This document shows, one piece after another, positions 1 to 8,861 of a DNA stretch of 64,000 nt. The position numbers were made by a program, and so were the translations under genes. This stretch comes from Mycolicibacterium baixiangningiae. GTDB taxonomy: Bacteria > Actinomycetota > Actinomycetes > Mycobacteriales > Mycobacteriaceae. Under the pieces are notes generated by a model, which saw only the letters and a program-made list of their open reading frames with translations, searched no databases and was not told where the DNA came from. Location: the NCBI RefSeq assembly GCF_016313185.1, contig NZ_CP066218.1, positions 5,828,001 through 5,892,000 of the forward strand, read 5' to 3'. Each line of letters opens with the position of its first letter. The first letter of the stretch is position 1.

Positions 1-416
1 TCGTCGAACTCGCCCGCGCTCACGACCGGCTCGACGATCCGGTGATCCGGGACTCGCTGGCAACGGTGCTGGCCCTGCGAGAACTCAACCGGCTCAACAA
101 CGCCCGCGCGAAGGCGTCGGCCTCCCAGGGCACGTCGAGCTCCATCATGTCCCTCGGCAAGCTCGCCATGTCCGGCATCCTGCACACCGAGGCGCGGGTG
201 AAAACCGACATCATCGGGGCCGAGGCGCTGCTGGCCGGACCCGACAACCCGGAGGCCGACGACATCAACTTCCTCACGCTCAACGCGTATTTCACCTCGA
301 TCGGCGGTGGAACCGATCAGATCCAGCGCACCATCATCGGTGAGCGCGTCCTCGGCCTGCCCAAGGAACCCGAGGTCGACCGGGACATCCCGTTCCGCGA
401 CGCCCGGCGGAACTGA
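1..416 (+). CDS. Acyl-CoA dehydrogenase, C-terminal part (cut by window start)
   Basis: The reading frame is open from the first complete codon at position 3, so the gene starts outside the window. What remains is the C-terminal helical domain of an acyl-CoA dehydrogenase. It contains the family's typical end, TSIGGGTDQIQRTIIGERVL, in which the GGG/GTDQIQR segment contributes to FAD binding at the dimer interface. The enzyme would oxidise an acyl-CoA thioester at the alpha-beta bond and pass electrons to ETF. It ends 3 nt before a CoA-transferase gene on the same strand, so the two are probably co-transcribed in an acyl-CoA pathway. The substrate cannot be told from this fragment. Confidence 0.85.
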   Translation, partial: VELARAHDRLDDPVIRDSLATVLALRELNRLNNARAKASASQGTSSSIMSLGKLAMSGILHTEARVKTDIIGAEALLAGPDNPEADDINFLTLNAYFTSIGGGTDQIQRTIIGERVLGLPKEPEVDRDIPFRDARRN

Positions 417-419
417 CCG

Positions 420-2822
420 ATGACCCAGCCCTACGACACCACCGCCTACGACCCTCCGCTGGCGGGCATCCGGATCCTCGACCTGTCCTCGGGACCCATG
501 ACCGCGGTCGGTCGTCTCCTCGCCGACCTCGGCGCGCACGTGACGGCGGTCGACCTGGCCGGCATCACCGCGGACACGCAGGTCGGTCCGCGGTTCGGAC
601 CGGTGGCGCTGGCGACCGCGATCAACCGGCTCGGTGTGGCACCCGCCGCCATCGACCCGTCCACCCCGGCGGGCCGGCACCAATGGACCGGATTGCTCGA
701 CACCGCCGACATCCTCATCGAGGGCTCCCGGCCGGGTTCCGGCGCCGAACGCCGTCTGGCGGTCGACGAGATCCGCGCCGCCCACCCGGGCCTGGTGGTG
801 TTGTCGCTCAGCGACTTCGGCCGCGACAACGACTTCTCGAGTTGGCAGGCCACCACCCCGGTGCTGCACGCCTTGACCAGTGAGCTGTCCCGATCCGGTA
901 TCCCGGGCCGGGAGCCGCTGATCCCGCCGGGCGAGCAACTGCCGTACCACGTCGCGGCCGCCCAAGCGGCGGTCGCGGTGCTCAGCGTGCTGCTCGACCG
1001 GCTGCGCACCGGCATCGGCGACCGCATCGACTTCGCGATCGTCGAGGGCGCGATGCAGGCACTCGACCCGCCGTTCGGGACGATGGGGACGGCGTCGGTG
1101 GGAGTGCCCGTCGCTCAGCAGCGGCGCAATTGGGCAGCCGAGCGGCTGCGCTATCCGATCGTGCCCTGCTCCGACGGCTACATCCGGATCTGCCTGCTGG
1201 CCAAACGCCAGTGGCACGGGATGTTCGAATGGATGGGCCGCCCAGAGGAGTTCGCCGATCCCCGGTTCGAGGGTCTGCGGGATCGACTGACCTCGGCCCC
1301 GCTCTGGGCCGCCATCGAGGCGTTCTGCGCCGACAAGTCGCGCAACGACCTGGAACGTCAAGGGCAGCAACACGGTGTGCCGACCGCCGCGGTGCTGAGC
1401 ATGACCGAGGCACTGACCACCGACCAGGTCACCGCGCGTGGTTTCTTCGGCGACGTCGAGTTCTCCCCCGGCCTCGTCGCTCCCGTTCCGCGCGGTGTCG
1501 TCGAAATCGACGGACACCGCGCGAGCACCACCACCGCACCCGGCGGCGACGACGAGCGGCCGGCCGGTGCGCCGATTCTGTTGCAGCGCAATCGGACCGA
1601 CCAGGGTCTGCCGTTGGAAGGACTGCGGGTGCTCGACCTCGGCGTGATCGTCGTCGGCGCCGACACGGGGCGGCTCTTCGGTGATCTCGGCGCCGATGTC
1701 ATCAAGATCGAGAACGCGGGGTTCCCGGACGGCATGCGCCCTGGCCGCAGCCTGATGAACGCGAGCTTTGCGGGCGGGCATCGCAACAAGCGCTCGATCG
1801 GCATCGATCTGCGGGCCCCCGAAGGCCAGGCCCTGGCGCACCGATTGGTGCGCGACGCCGACGTTGTGCTGACGAACTTCAAACCCGGCGTCGCGGCGGG
1901 ACTCGCCATGGACTTCGACGTGCTGAAATCGGTCAACCCCGGTGTCGTGGTCGTGGACAGTTCGGCGTTCGGCCCCACCGGTCCGTGGGCACAGCGCCTC
2001 GGCTACGGCCCACTGGTCCGCGCGGCTGCCGGCTTCACGAAGCAGTGGGTCTACCCGTCGGATCCGGATGCGTTCTGCGACACCGTCACCGTGTATCCCG
2101 ACCACGTGAGTGCCCGTATCGGCGTCCTGGCCGCACTGAGCCTGCTGGTGCGCCGCGAACGCACCGGCCTCGGCGGCGCGGCCAGCATCGCGCAGTCCGA
2201 GGTGATGCTCAGCCACCTCGCCGCCGAGATCGCCGGCGAGGCGCTCGTCCGCAGCGGCCGCGTACGCTCCGACGTCCCTACGCACGACGCACCGTGGGGT
2301 CTGTTCCGCGCGGACGGCGACGACGATGCGTGGGTGGCCGTCACCGTCCGCGACGACGCCGACTGGCAGGCGCTCTGCCGGGTGCTCGACCGCCCCGACC
2401 TGGCAGCCGACCCGGAGCTGAAGTCCCGCGCCGGCCGGGACCGCAACAGAACCCGCATCGATGCGGCCGTGACCGAATGGACGGTGCGCCACCCACCCAC
2501 CCGCGGCATGGAGCTCCTGCAGACCGCCGGCGTGCCCGCGGGCGCCGTCATGCACGCCGCCGACCTGCCCGGGTGGGATTTCTACGCGCAGCGCCGCGCC
2601 TTCCGCGAGGAGCTGCATCCGCACGGCAGGGAGCCGTACGTCCTGGAGAACGCCCAGCTGCACTCCGAGCGGATCGCCGACCCGCCGCTGGGCCAGGCGC
2701 CTCTGCTCGGTGAGCAGACCATCGAGATCGCCACCACGCTGCTCGGTCTCGACGAGGCGGCCGTGGCTGATCTGCTCGCCCGCGGCGTACTGCAGACGGC
2801 ACCGGAGGCACATCGGCTCTGA
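420..2822 (+). CDS. Double-domain CaiB/BaiF (type III) CoA-transferase
   Basis: This 800-residue protein has two type III CoA-transferase domains in tandem. The first runs from about residue 14 (LAGIRILDLSSGPMTAVGRL) to about 385. The second restarts near residue 400 with LEGLRVLDLGVIVVGADTGR and GDLGADVIKIEN and runs to the end. Single-domain family members are about 400 residues, so this is a fusion of two copies. Family III enzymes move CoA between carboxylic acids through an aspartyl-CoA intermediate. The second half keeps the textbook motifs better (DLGADVIKIE, NKRSIGIDL), while the first half is more diverged and may be structural. The neighbouring acyl-CoA dehydrogenase suggests activation of an organic acid for degradation. 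Confidence 0.88.
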   Translation: MTQPYDTTAYDPPLAGIRILDLSSGPMTAVGRLLADLGAHVTAVDLAGITADTQVGPRFGPVALATAINRLGVAPAAIDPSTPAGRHQWTGLLDTADILIEGSRPGSGAERRLAVDEIRAAHPGLVVLSLSDFGRDNDFSSWQATTPVLHALTSELSRSGIPGREPLIPPGEQLPYHVAAAQAAVAVLSVLLDRLRTGIGDRIDFAIVEGAMQALDPPFGTMGTASVGVPVAQQRRNWAAERLRYPIVPCSDGYIRICLLAKRQWHGMFEWMGRPEEFADPRFEGLRDRLTSAPLWAAIEAFCADKSRNDLERQGQQHGVPTAAVLSMTEALTTDQVTARGFFGDVEFSPGLVAPVPRGVVEIDGHRASTTTAPGGDDERPAGAPILLQRNRTDQGLPLEGLRVLDLGVIVVGADTGRLFGDLGADVIKIENAGFPDGMRPGRSLMNASFAGGHRNKRSIGIDLRAPEGQALAHRLVRDADVVLTNFKPGVAAGLAMDFDVLKSVNPGVVVVDSSAFGPTGPWAQRLGYGPLVRAAAGFTKQWVYPSDPDAFCDTVTVYPDHVSARIGVLAALSLLVRRERTGLGGAASIAQSEVMLSHLAAEIAGEALVRSGRVRSDVPTHDAPWGLFRADGDDDAWVAVTVRDDADWQALCRVLDRPDLAADPELKSRAGRDRNRTRIDAAVTEWTVRHPPTRGMELLQTAGVPAGAVMHAADLPGWDFYAQRRAFREELHPHGREPYVLENAQLHSERIADPPLGQAPLLGEQTIEIATTLLGLDEAAVADLLARGVLQTAPEAHRL

Positions 2823-2844
2823 GGGGCGGTGTCGGTGCACGCGC

Positions 2845-2928
2845 CTTGTGCTGGGTTTCGACACCACGGCTGTCAAAAGCCCGCCCGACGCACCGATCCA
2901 CAGCCCTGGTGTCGAAAACCAGCACAAG
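2845..2928. repeat. Long imperfect palindrome (29-bp arms), dispersed-element candidate
   Basis: Two 29-nt arms (2845-2873 and 2900-2928) are complementary at 27 of 29 positions and flank a 26-nt spacer. They share the core CACCACGG ... CCCTGGTG, which recurs in the palindrome at 21893-21949. The element lies in the 200-nt gap between the CoA-transferase and the LysR gene. A transcript of it would fold into a long hairpin, so it could act as a terminator or be a REP-like repeat. There is no T-run after the stem. Confidence 0.7.
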
Positions 2929-3022
2929 CGCGGTGAAGACACTCCACTGGGAGACAGCCGGTGGGTGCAGGACGGCGGACGCGTTTCCGTACGATTCAGT
3001 CAAACGAACTGTCGGACGAGGT

Positions 3023-3949
3023 GTGTTGGAACTCGATTTCACGCGACTGAAGTATTTCGTCGCCGTCGCCGACGAACTCCACTTCAAGCGTGCGGCGGAC
3101 CGGCTTCGGATCACGCCCCCACCGCTGAGTAAACAGATCAAACTGCTGGAGCGCGAACTCGGCGGCGCCCTGTTCGAGCGGAACTATCACGAAGTCCGGC
3201 TCACCCCGCTGGGTGAGCGGCTGGTCGGTCCGGCCCGCGACATCCTCAGACAGGTCGACGACTTCAAGGCGACGGCGGCCCAGACCCTGCACGGTGCGAC
3301 GACGCTGCGGATCGGCGCGACGGCGTACGCGCCGTCGGACCTGCTCGGCCAGGTGGAGGCGGCCGTCGCCGACCTGCCGAACCCGTCGGTGTTCAGCGTT
3401 CCCGGGTCGGCCGCCGAGGTCATCGCCAAACTGGTGTCCGGGCACCTCGAGATCGGCGTCATCCACCTCCCCGCGAACGACAGACGCCTGGCGCACCGGG
3501 TCATCGCCACCTATCCCGGTGCAGTGGCGGTCCGGTTCGACGATCCGCTCGCCGCCTACGACACCGTGACGGTCGAGCAGCTGCGGGACCGTGAGGTGGT
3601 GATCGACTACGCCCGTCCCAACCCGGTGGTGTTGGCCGCCCTGACCCGGCAACTCAACGCCCGCGGTGTGAACCGGATCGTCCGCACGACGAATCAGCGT
3701 GGCGGCGAACTGGAGATGGCGGCGCAGGTGTCGCACCGGCACCTGGTGGCCGTCCTGACGTACGCGCCTGCCTCGGCGATCGGCCGGATCTTCTCGCCAC
3801 CGGAGTTCAAACTCATCCCGATCGACGAAAGCACCTGGCCGCCGGCCGAGATCGCGCTGGCGTGGGCGCGTGAGCGGTCGACGTCGATGCCGGAGATCGA
3901 GCAGGCAGTGGACCGGCTGGCGGGTGCGGTGGCGACGGCGCGCACCTGA
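3023..3949 (+). CDS. LysR-family transcriptional regulator
   Basis: The 308-residue product begins with a winged HTH: FTRLKYFVAVADELHFKRAA followed by PPLSKQIKLLERELGGALFE, the standard LysR DNA-binding pattern. A periplasmic-binding-protein-like effector domain follows from about residue 90. The frame is open further upstream (to 2846), but that stretch overlaps the palindrome and has no LysR similarity, so I chose the GTG at 3023. TTG at 3026 is also possible. The target is unknown. It could be the upstream CoA-transferase genes or the convergent urease locus, whose last gene ends 10 nt away. Confidence 0.9.
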   Translation: MLELDFTRLKYFVAVADELHFKRAADRLRITPPPLSKQIKLLERELGGALFERNYHEVRLTPLGERLVGPARDILRQVDDFKATAAQTLHGATTLRIGATAYAPSDLLGQVEAAVADLPNPSVFSVPGSAAEVIAKLVSGHLEIGVIHLPANDRRLAHRVIATYPGAVAVRFDDPLAAYDTVTVEQLRDREVVIDYARPNPVVLAALTRQLNARGVNRIVRTTNQRGGELEMAAQVSHRHLVAVLTYAPASAIGRIFSPPEFKLIPIDESTWPPAEIALAWARERSTSMPEIEQAVDRLAGAVATART

Positions 3950-3959
3950 GGGGCGCGGG

Positions 3960-4751
3960 TCATGCCGGGACGGGCTGCGCTGCGACGACGGACGTCACCG
4001 TCGCGATCGCGGTCCGCAGGATTCCGCCGTCGGACGCGGCCATTCGCACGGCCCACCCGGTGCCGTTCGGCAGGTCGCTCACCCCGACGTAGAGACGCCG
4101 GTCGCCGGTGAGGACGGACAGTGATTCGATCTCCGGAGTCAGCGCCGTCATCGTCGTGTCGCATCCGGCGCCGCCGAGGTACACGGTGGCAAAAGCCGTT
4201 GGCGCACGCCGTACCCGGGGCATGGCGCCCAGCCGCTGCGCATCCAGTGCGAGCAGCGTTCCGTCAGGGCCGGCGAACTCCACAAGGGACTCGTAGCTGC
4301 CGAATACGTCATCGGTGAGTTCGGGGTGCAACACCACGGCGTCCACGATTACCGCCCGGCCGCCCGGCGAGACACACACCCGGGTGCGCTGCCGGTAGTG
4401 CGCGTGTGGGGTGAGGATGCGCGGAGCCGCCTCGAACTGCAGCCGACTGGTCGCATCGACGCGAATCTCGCTGTCCTCCATCGCGACAGCGCCACCGGGC
4501 ACTCCACTGACAGTGGTCGCGCCCTGCCCGCGGACCACCGCGGACCCGCCGTCGACGACCGCGATCCGCTGCGTGACGACGTCACCGGGAATGACGGTGC
4601 CCGCGGCGTTCTGGATGATCACCGAGCCCACCGACCGCCGGACCGGGTCGGGGAACACCCGGCCGATCAGCAGCGGCCAGCGGTAGCGGCGGCGGGTCAG
4701 CACCGTGCGTCCGCCGACGTCGGCGAAGGTCAGATCGAGCGCGTGCGTCAC
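3960..4751 (-). CDS. ureD: Urease accessory protein UreD
   Basis: UreD is the scaffold that, with UreF and UreG, delivers nickel to the urease apoprotein. The 263-residue product has the UreD pattern: [20 protein letters not shown] near the N-terminus, then [20 protein letters not shown] and the VLHPEL segment. The family is poorly conserved, so position supports the call: it is the last gene of the cluster and its GTG start (4751) overlaps the ureG stop by 4 nt, giving translational coupling. It ends 10 nt from the convergent LysR gene with no obvious terminator hairpin between them. Confidence 0.85.
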   Translation of the reverse strand: MTHALDLTFADVGGRTVLTRRRYRWPLLIGRVFPDPVRRSVGSVIIQNAAGTVIPGDVVTQRIAVVDGGSAVVRGQGATTVSGVPGGAVAMEDSEIRVDATSRLQFEAAPRILTPHAHYRQRTRVCVSPGGRAVIVDAVVLHPELTDDVFGSYESLVEFAGPDGTLLALDAQRLGAMPRVRRAPTAFATVYLGGAGCDTTMTALTPEIESLSVLTGDRRLYVGVSDLPNGTGWAVRMAASDGGILRTAIATVTSVVAAQPVPA

Positions 4752-5359
4752 ACGAACAGCACTTCCCGTTCGAGCACGTCCATCAGCGCCTCGACGCCGT
4801 CGCCGCCGCGGGCGCTGATCGCGAGGACCGGGCGGCCGCCACGGACGTCGTCGGCCTCCTTGAGCATCAACGGCAGGTCCACCCCGACATACGGCGCCAG
4901 GTCGACCTTGTTGACCACCAACAGATCACACCGCACCACACCCGGTCCGCGCTTGCGAGGGATGTCGTCGCCGCCGGCCACGTCGATCACGAACAGCCAG
5001 TAGTCCACCAGGTCCCGGGAGAACGTGGAGGCGAGGTTGTCACCTCCGGATTCGAGCAGGATCATCTCGGTGTCGGGGAACTCGGCCTCCAAGGCGTCGG
5101 CGGCGGCGATGTTGAGCGACGGGTCCTCGCGGATCACGGTGTGCGGGCAGCCGCCGGCTTCGACGGCACGCACCCGGCGTGGGTCGATCAGCCCGGACCG
5201 GCGCACCCGTTCGGCGTCCTCGGCGGTCACCAGATCGTTCGTTATGACTGAGACGACGCGGCCGCGGCGGGCGAATCCGGCCAGCAGCGCCTCGACGAGT
5301 GCGGTCTTCCCCGAACCGACCGGCCCCCCGATGCCGATACGCGCGGCCTTCAACGTCAT
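4748..5359 (-). CDS. ureG: Urease accessory GTPase UreG
   Basis: UreG hydrolyses GTP to drive nickel insertion into urease. The 203-residue protein shows the P-loop [15 protein letters not shown] at the N-terminus, the nickel-binding Cys-Pro-His motif in [14 protein letters not shown], the [14 protein letters not shown]alker B region, and the guanine-specificity motif NKVD in [12 protein letters not shown]. Length matches the family (about 200-210). The ATG at 5359 overlaps the ureC stop (ATGA). The frame is open further upstream, but that is the antisense-free shadow of ureC and was not used. Confidence 0.97.
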   Translation of the reverse strand: MTLKAARIGIGGPVGSGKTALVEALLAGFARRGRVVSVITNDLVTAEDAERVRRSGLIDPRRVRAVEAGGCPHTVIREDPSLNIAAADALEAEFPDTEMILLESGGDNLASTFSRDLVDYWLFVIDVAGGDDIPRKRGPGVVRCDLLVVNKVDLAPYVGVDLPLMLKEADDVRGGRPVLAISARGGDGVEALMDVLEREVLFV

Positions 5360-7062
5360 CGCAGCAGATACCTTCTCGAGAAGGGCACGGTGACAGCCGG
5401 TTCCGCGGTGAGCAGTTCGCCGTCGGCGCGCACGTCGAAGGTCCGCGGGTCGACCTCCACGTGCGGCAGCGCGCTGTTGCGGATCATGTCCGACTTGCGC
5501 AGTCCGCGAACGGACTTGATGGGCAGGACGTTCTTGCGCAGCCCGAGTCGCTGTGGCACCCCCGCGTCGACGGCGAGCGAGGACATGAACACGAACCCCA
5601 GTTCGGCGGCCGCGTCGCCGAGGGCGCCCCAGTTCGGTCGCTGGATCACCGGCTCCGACGACGAGATGGACCCGGCCGCGTCGCCGAGCGCCGCCCACGC
5701 GATGAACCCGTTCTTGAGCACCGTCTTGGGTTTGACGCCGAAGAACGCGGGCTGCCAGATGACCAGATCGGCGACCTTGCCGACTTCGACCGACCCGATG
5801 TGCGCATCGGCGCCGACCGAAATCGCCGGGTTGATGGTCAGTTTCGCGATATAGCGCTTGACGCGTTCGTTGTCGGCCGCGGCCGTGGTCTCTTCGGGCA
5901 GCCGCCCTATCCGGTCCTTCATCACCGCCGCGAGCTGCCAGCAGTTGGCGATGTTCTCGGCGACCCGGCCCATGCCCTGGGTGTCGCTGCCGAAGATCGA
6001 GATGGCACCCATATCGTGCAGGAAGTCCTCGGCCACCATGGTCTGCGGCCGGATCCGGGCCTCGGCGAACGCGATGTCCTCCGGCGCTTCCCAATTCATC
6101 AGGTGCGCCAGCATCGTCATCGGCACGCCCTCGTCGAGGCCACCGAGCGTGTAGGGGTTGGTGGGGTTCGTGGTGCCGGGAATGACGTTGTCGTAGCTGA
6201 CGCAGCGGATCAGGTCGGGCGCGTGGCCGCCGCCCGCCCCCTCGATGTGGTAGAGGTGGATCGTGCGGTCGCCGATGGTGGCCATCGTCGTCTCGGAGAA
6301 CCCGAACTCGTTGATCGAATCGGTGTGCAGGTGCACGGCGAAGTCGGCGGAATCCGCTGCCACGAGGGTCTTGTCGATGATCGCCGGTGACGCACCGAAG
6401 TCCTCGTGGATCTTCACCGCACCCGCCCCGGCGGCCACCATCTCCAGCACCGCAGCCGGATCCGACGAGCCGCGCCCGAACGGAACGTAGTTCATCGGCG
6501 TGTACTCGCCGGCCTTGAGGAACAGTCCGAGGTTGCGCGGCCCGCCCGTGGCCACCTCGAAGGTGGGGCCCAGCGAGCCACCGATCAGCGTGGTGGTGCC
6601 GGTCGACAACGCGTGCTCGGTCTGCTGGGGCGAGATCAGGTGGGCGTGCGTCTCGATGGCGCCGGCGGTGACGATCATGCCTTCGGCCGGAATCGGTGTG
6701 GTGGCGGTGCCGACGACCATCCCCTCGGTGATTCCCGGCATGACGTCGGGATTGCCGGCCTTGCCGATGCCGACGATCCGGCCGTCGCGGATACCGATGT
6801 CGGCCTTGATGATTCCGCTGACCGCGTCGATGATCAACGCATTCATGATGACGTAGTCCAGCGCGCCGTCTGACACCTTGGTCGCCGGCCGGTAGCCCTC
6901 GCCGTCGCGTACGGACTTACCTGCCCCGCTGAGCAGTTCGTATCCGGGGATCGTGTGGTCGTGTTCGACCTCGACGAACAGGTCCGAGTCCGCGAGCCTG
7001 ACCCGGTCCCCCTTCGTCGGCCCGAACACCCGCGCGTAGGACTGCCGGTCGATCGTGGTCAC
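5356..7062 (-). CDS. ureC: Urease alpha subunit UreC, divergent clade
   Basis: This is the catalytic subunit that hydrolyses urea to ammonia and carbamate at a di-nickel centre. Counting from the GTG at 7062 (well placed behind AGGAGG) the protein has 568 residues. Nickel ligands are all present: H139/H141 in ETHAH, the carbamylated K217 in [10 protein letters not shown]246, H272 and D360. The flap normally reads VCHH; here it is LAHL, so the usual Cys319 is Ala319 while the catalytic H320 is kept. The region after the HxH motif is also shorter than in standard ureases. It overlaps both neighbours by 4 nt. Most likely a true urease of a divergent branch; action on a substituted urea cannot be excluded. 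Confidence 0.93.
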   Translation of the reverse strand: MTTIDRQSYARVFGPTKGDRVRLADSDLFVEVEHDHTIPGYELLSGAGKSVRDGEGYRPATKVSDGALDYVIMNALIIDAVSGIIKADIGIRDGRIVGIGKAGNPDVMPGITEGMVVGTATTPIPAEGMIVTAGAIETHAHLISPQQTEHALSTGTTTLIGGSLGPTFEVATGGPRNLGLFLKAGEYTPMNYVPFGRGSSDPAAVLEMVAAGAGAVKIHEDFGASPAIIDKTLVAADSADFAVHLHTDSINEFGFSETTMATIGDRTIHLYHIEGAGGGHAPDLIRCVSYDNVIPGTTNPTNPYTLGGLDEGVPMTMLAHLMNWEAPEDIAFAEARIRPQTMVAEDFLHDMGAISIFGSDTQGMGRVAENIANCWQLAAVMKDRIGRLPEETTAAADNERVKRYIAKLTINPAISVGADAHIGSVEVGKVADLVIWQPAFFGVKPKTVLKNGFIAWAALGDAAGSISSSEPVIQRPNWGALGDAAAELGFVFMSSLAVDAGVPQRLGLRKNVLPIKSVRGLRKSDMIRNSALPHVEVDPRTFDVRADGELLTAEPAVTVPFSRRYLLR

Positions 7063-7724
7063 GATGCTCCTCCTGTCAGGGCCGCCTCGAGTGCGCCGTC
7101 GGCGTCGAGAGCGCCGTCGACCAGACCCGAGAAGCCCTGGGCGACGCGGGCGCCGGCCATCGGGATCAACTGCACGTCCACCGGGATGCCGGGTTCGAAT
7201 CGGACACCCCCGCCGGAGGGCACGTCGAGTTTGTGCCCCCACGAGGCACGGCGGTCGAACTCGAGCGCCGGATTGGTCTCGAAGAAGTGGGCCTGGCTGC
7301 GCACCTGGATGTCCCGGTCACCGCGATTGACCACGGTCAGCGTGATCCGCTCGGCGCCGGGGAACAGTTCGACCGGGTCGTCACCGACGATGACCTCGCC
7401 GGGACGGATGTCGCTGGCCGCCGGGGTGATCGGGTCGATCAGCGTCACCAACTTCGTGCCGTCGGGGAACGGGGCGTCGACGGCCACGATGCGCACCATG
7501 TCCGGTACGCCCGGTTCGCACTGCTCGGCGCGCAGGAGCGTCGTGGCATGGTCGATCACCGCGTCGTAGGCCAGGTTCTTGCGGGCGGCGAGCATCACTT
7601 CGTCGGCGAGCAGGGCCACCACCTCCGGGTGGCTCAGGACAATCCCTTCACGCAGGTTGCGCCGGGCCATCTCCGCCGCGCTGAACAGCGTGAGGCGCTC
7701 GATCTCGGTGGGGGTCAGGTTCAC
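7059..7724 (-). CDS. ureAB: Fused urease gamma-beta subunit UreAB
   Basis: The 221-residue protein joins the two small urease subunits. Residues 1 to about 100 are the gamma subunit (MNLTPTEIERLTLFSAAEMA, EGIVLSHPEVVALL). Residues about 108 to 221 are the beta subunit (IRPGEVIVGDDPVELFPG, the GDRDIQVRSQAHFFETNPAL strand, and DVPSGGGVRFEPG). Many bacteria, including M. tuberculosis, encode these separately, while fusions are known from Helicobacter and some other lineages. The stop overlaps the ureC GTG start (GTGA). The upstream gap to ureF is 17 nt. Confidence 0.95.
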   Translation of the reverse strand: MNLTPTEIERLTLFSAAEMARRNLREGIVLSHPEVVALLADEVMLAARKNLAYDAVIDHATTLLRAEQCEPGVPDMVRIVAVDAPFPDGTKLVTLIDPITPAASDIRPGEVIVGDDPVELFPGAERITLTVVNRGDRDIQVRSQAHFFETNPALEFDRRASWGHKLDVPSGGGVRFEPGIPVDVQLIPMAGARVAQGFSGLVDGALDADGALEAALTGGAS

Positions 7725-7741
7725 AGATCTCCTATTGCGTG

Positions 7742-8413
7742 CTAGCTGGCGAACAGGCGTGCACCGTCACCGCGCCGCTGGGCGGCGATGTCGGCGTAGG
7801 CGGTGAATGTGGCCGGGGTACTGGGCGGTTCGCGGCCGAGCAGGGTGAGCAGCAACGGCGTCAGCGCGGACGTGACGCGCTGGGCGCCGAGGTGTCCGAC
7901 GATGCCGAGGCGCAGTGCCGCGCCGGTGATCCCGGACAGCGCCTGCCACGCCGCGACGGTCTCCGCCGTATCGAGCGTCAGACCGGCGGCGCGCAGGCAG
8001 ACCGCCTGCGCCACCGCGAGGTGTCCCGGCGCGGACCCCGTCAGCACCCGATCCCGGTACCGGGTGACAGTGGACCCCGACGCCGTGTGGAGCACCGCCG
8101 CAAAGGTGGCGAGCGTGGCCGCACCGGCACGCCGGGACGCCTCCCGCAACACCGACATCGTCGCGACGGCCTCCGCCAGGGCGTCGACACCGGCAGGGTC
8201 TCCCGCCGTCCACGCTTGACGCATGAGCACCCGATCGCACGTGTGCCACCGGCCTTCCAGCTGTTCGGCCGCGAAGGCACCCACGTCCTCCTCGTCGAGT
8301 ACCAGGCCGTCTCGGTGCGAACCCTCCAGACCCGACGAGAACGCGAACCCGCCGGAGGGAAAGCCGCTGTCGCCGAACCGGATCGCGGCGAGCAGCTGAG
8401 CGAGGTCGGTCAT
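7742..8413 (-). CDS. ureF: Urease accessory protein UreF
   Basis: UreF gates the UreG GTPase and forms the activation complex with UreD. The 223-residue helical protein starts with MTDLAQLLAAIRFGDSGFPS and continues GGFAFSSGLEG, the signature of the family (D-x-x-x-P-x-G-x-F-x-x-S-x-G-L-E). The later helices are alanine and leucine rich, as expected. Its ATG overlaps the ureE stop by 4 nt, and it lies before ureAB in a locus order E-F-AB-C-G-D that differs from the ABCFGD order of M. tuberculosis. Confidence 0.93.
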   Translation of the reverse strand: MTDLAQLLAAIRFGDSGFPSGGFAFSSGLEGSHRDGLVLDEEDVGAFAAEQLEGRWHTCDRVLMRQAWTAGDPAGVDALAEAVATMSVLREASRRAGAATLATFAAVLHTASGSTVTRYRDRVLTGSAPGHLAVAQAVCLRAAGLTLDTAETVAAWQALSGITGAALRLGIVGHLGAQRVTSALTPLLLTLLGREPPSTPATFTAYADIAAQRRGDGARLFAS

Positions 8414-8859
8414 GCGTGCGGCACCCGTTCGACCCCGCCGCTCGCGAGCAGGTCGGCGATGCGCGCGGTGTAGTCGGACTCCGGCCCCTCGAGATGAACG
8501 ACGAGGGTGTCCCCGCGCTGATCGATCTTCCAGTGCAGGTGCCCGGCGAGGAACCCCAGCCGAAGCGCTGCGGGCAGGTCGGCCGCCCGCAGCACCATGG
8601 TCTGCGGTGCGCCGGCTCGCACGACCACAGCGCGGCCGGCCTCGAGCAACAGCACCGCCCCGTCGGCGAGCGCGGTGTCCCGCGGCAGCACCACCGCGTA
8701 CTCGGCGCCCACGTCCGAGGTGACGCGGAGTCGCTTGCGGTCCAGGTCAGCGGCGTCGAGGTGCACGTATTCGACGGCGTGCCGGTGCCGCAGTTCGTGC
8801 AGGCAATCCGCGACGGCCTCGTCGTCGGCCCACCCGACGATGCGGTCGAGGATGTGCAT
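8410..8859 (-). CDS. ureE: Urease accessory nickel chaperone UreE
   Basis: UreE binds nickel and hands it to UreG. The 149-residue product starts at ATG 8859 (MHILDRIVGWADDEAVADCL). The N-terminal beta domain (about 1-75) has the family string DLDRKRLRVTSDVGAEYAVV, and the C-terminal ferredoxin-like domain contains LGFLAGHLHWKIDQRGDTLV, where the GHLHW segment carries the conserved dimer-interface nickel-binding histidine. There is no histidine-rich tail. The frame is open upstream into the amidase gene, but the start 2 nt after the amidase stop fits an operon junction. Confidence 0.9.
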   Translation of the reverse strand: MHILDRIVGWADDEAVADCLHELRHRHAVEYVHLDAADLDRKRLRVTSDVGAEYAVVLPRDTALADGAVLLLEAGRAVVVRAGAPQTMVLRAADLPAALRLGFLAGHLHWKIDQRGDTLVVHLEGPESDYTARIADLLASGGVERVPHA

Positions 8860-8861
8860 GG

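Noticed and set aside
5299..6390. Plus-strand open frame of 363 codons opposite ureC
   Set aside because: Shadow of the urease alpha gene with no independent support.
7063..7242. Upstream extension of the ureC frame (60 codons)
   Set aside because: It lies inside ureAB and has no urease similarity; GTG 7062 has a good RBS and gives family-standard numbering.
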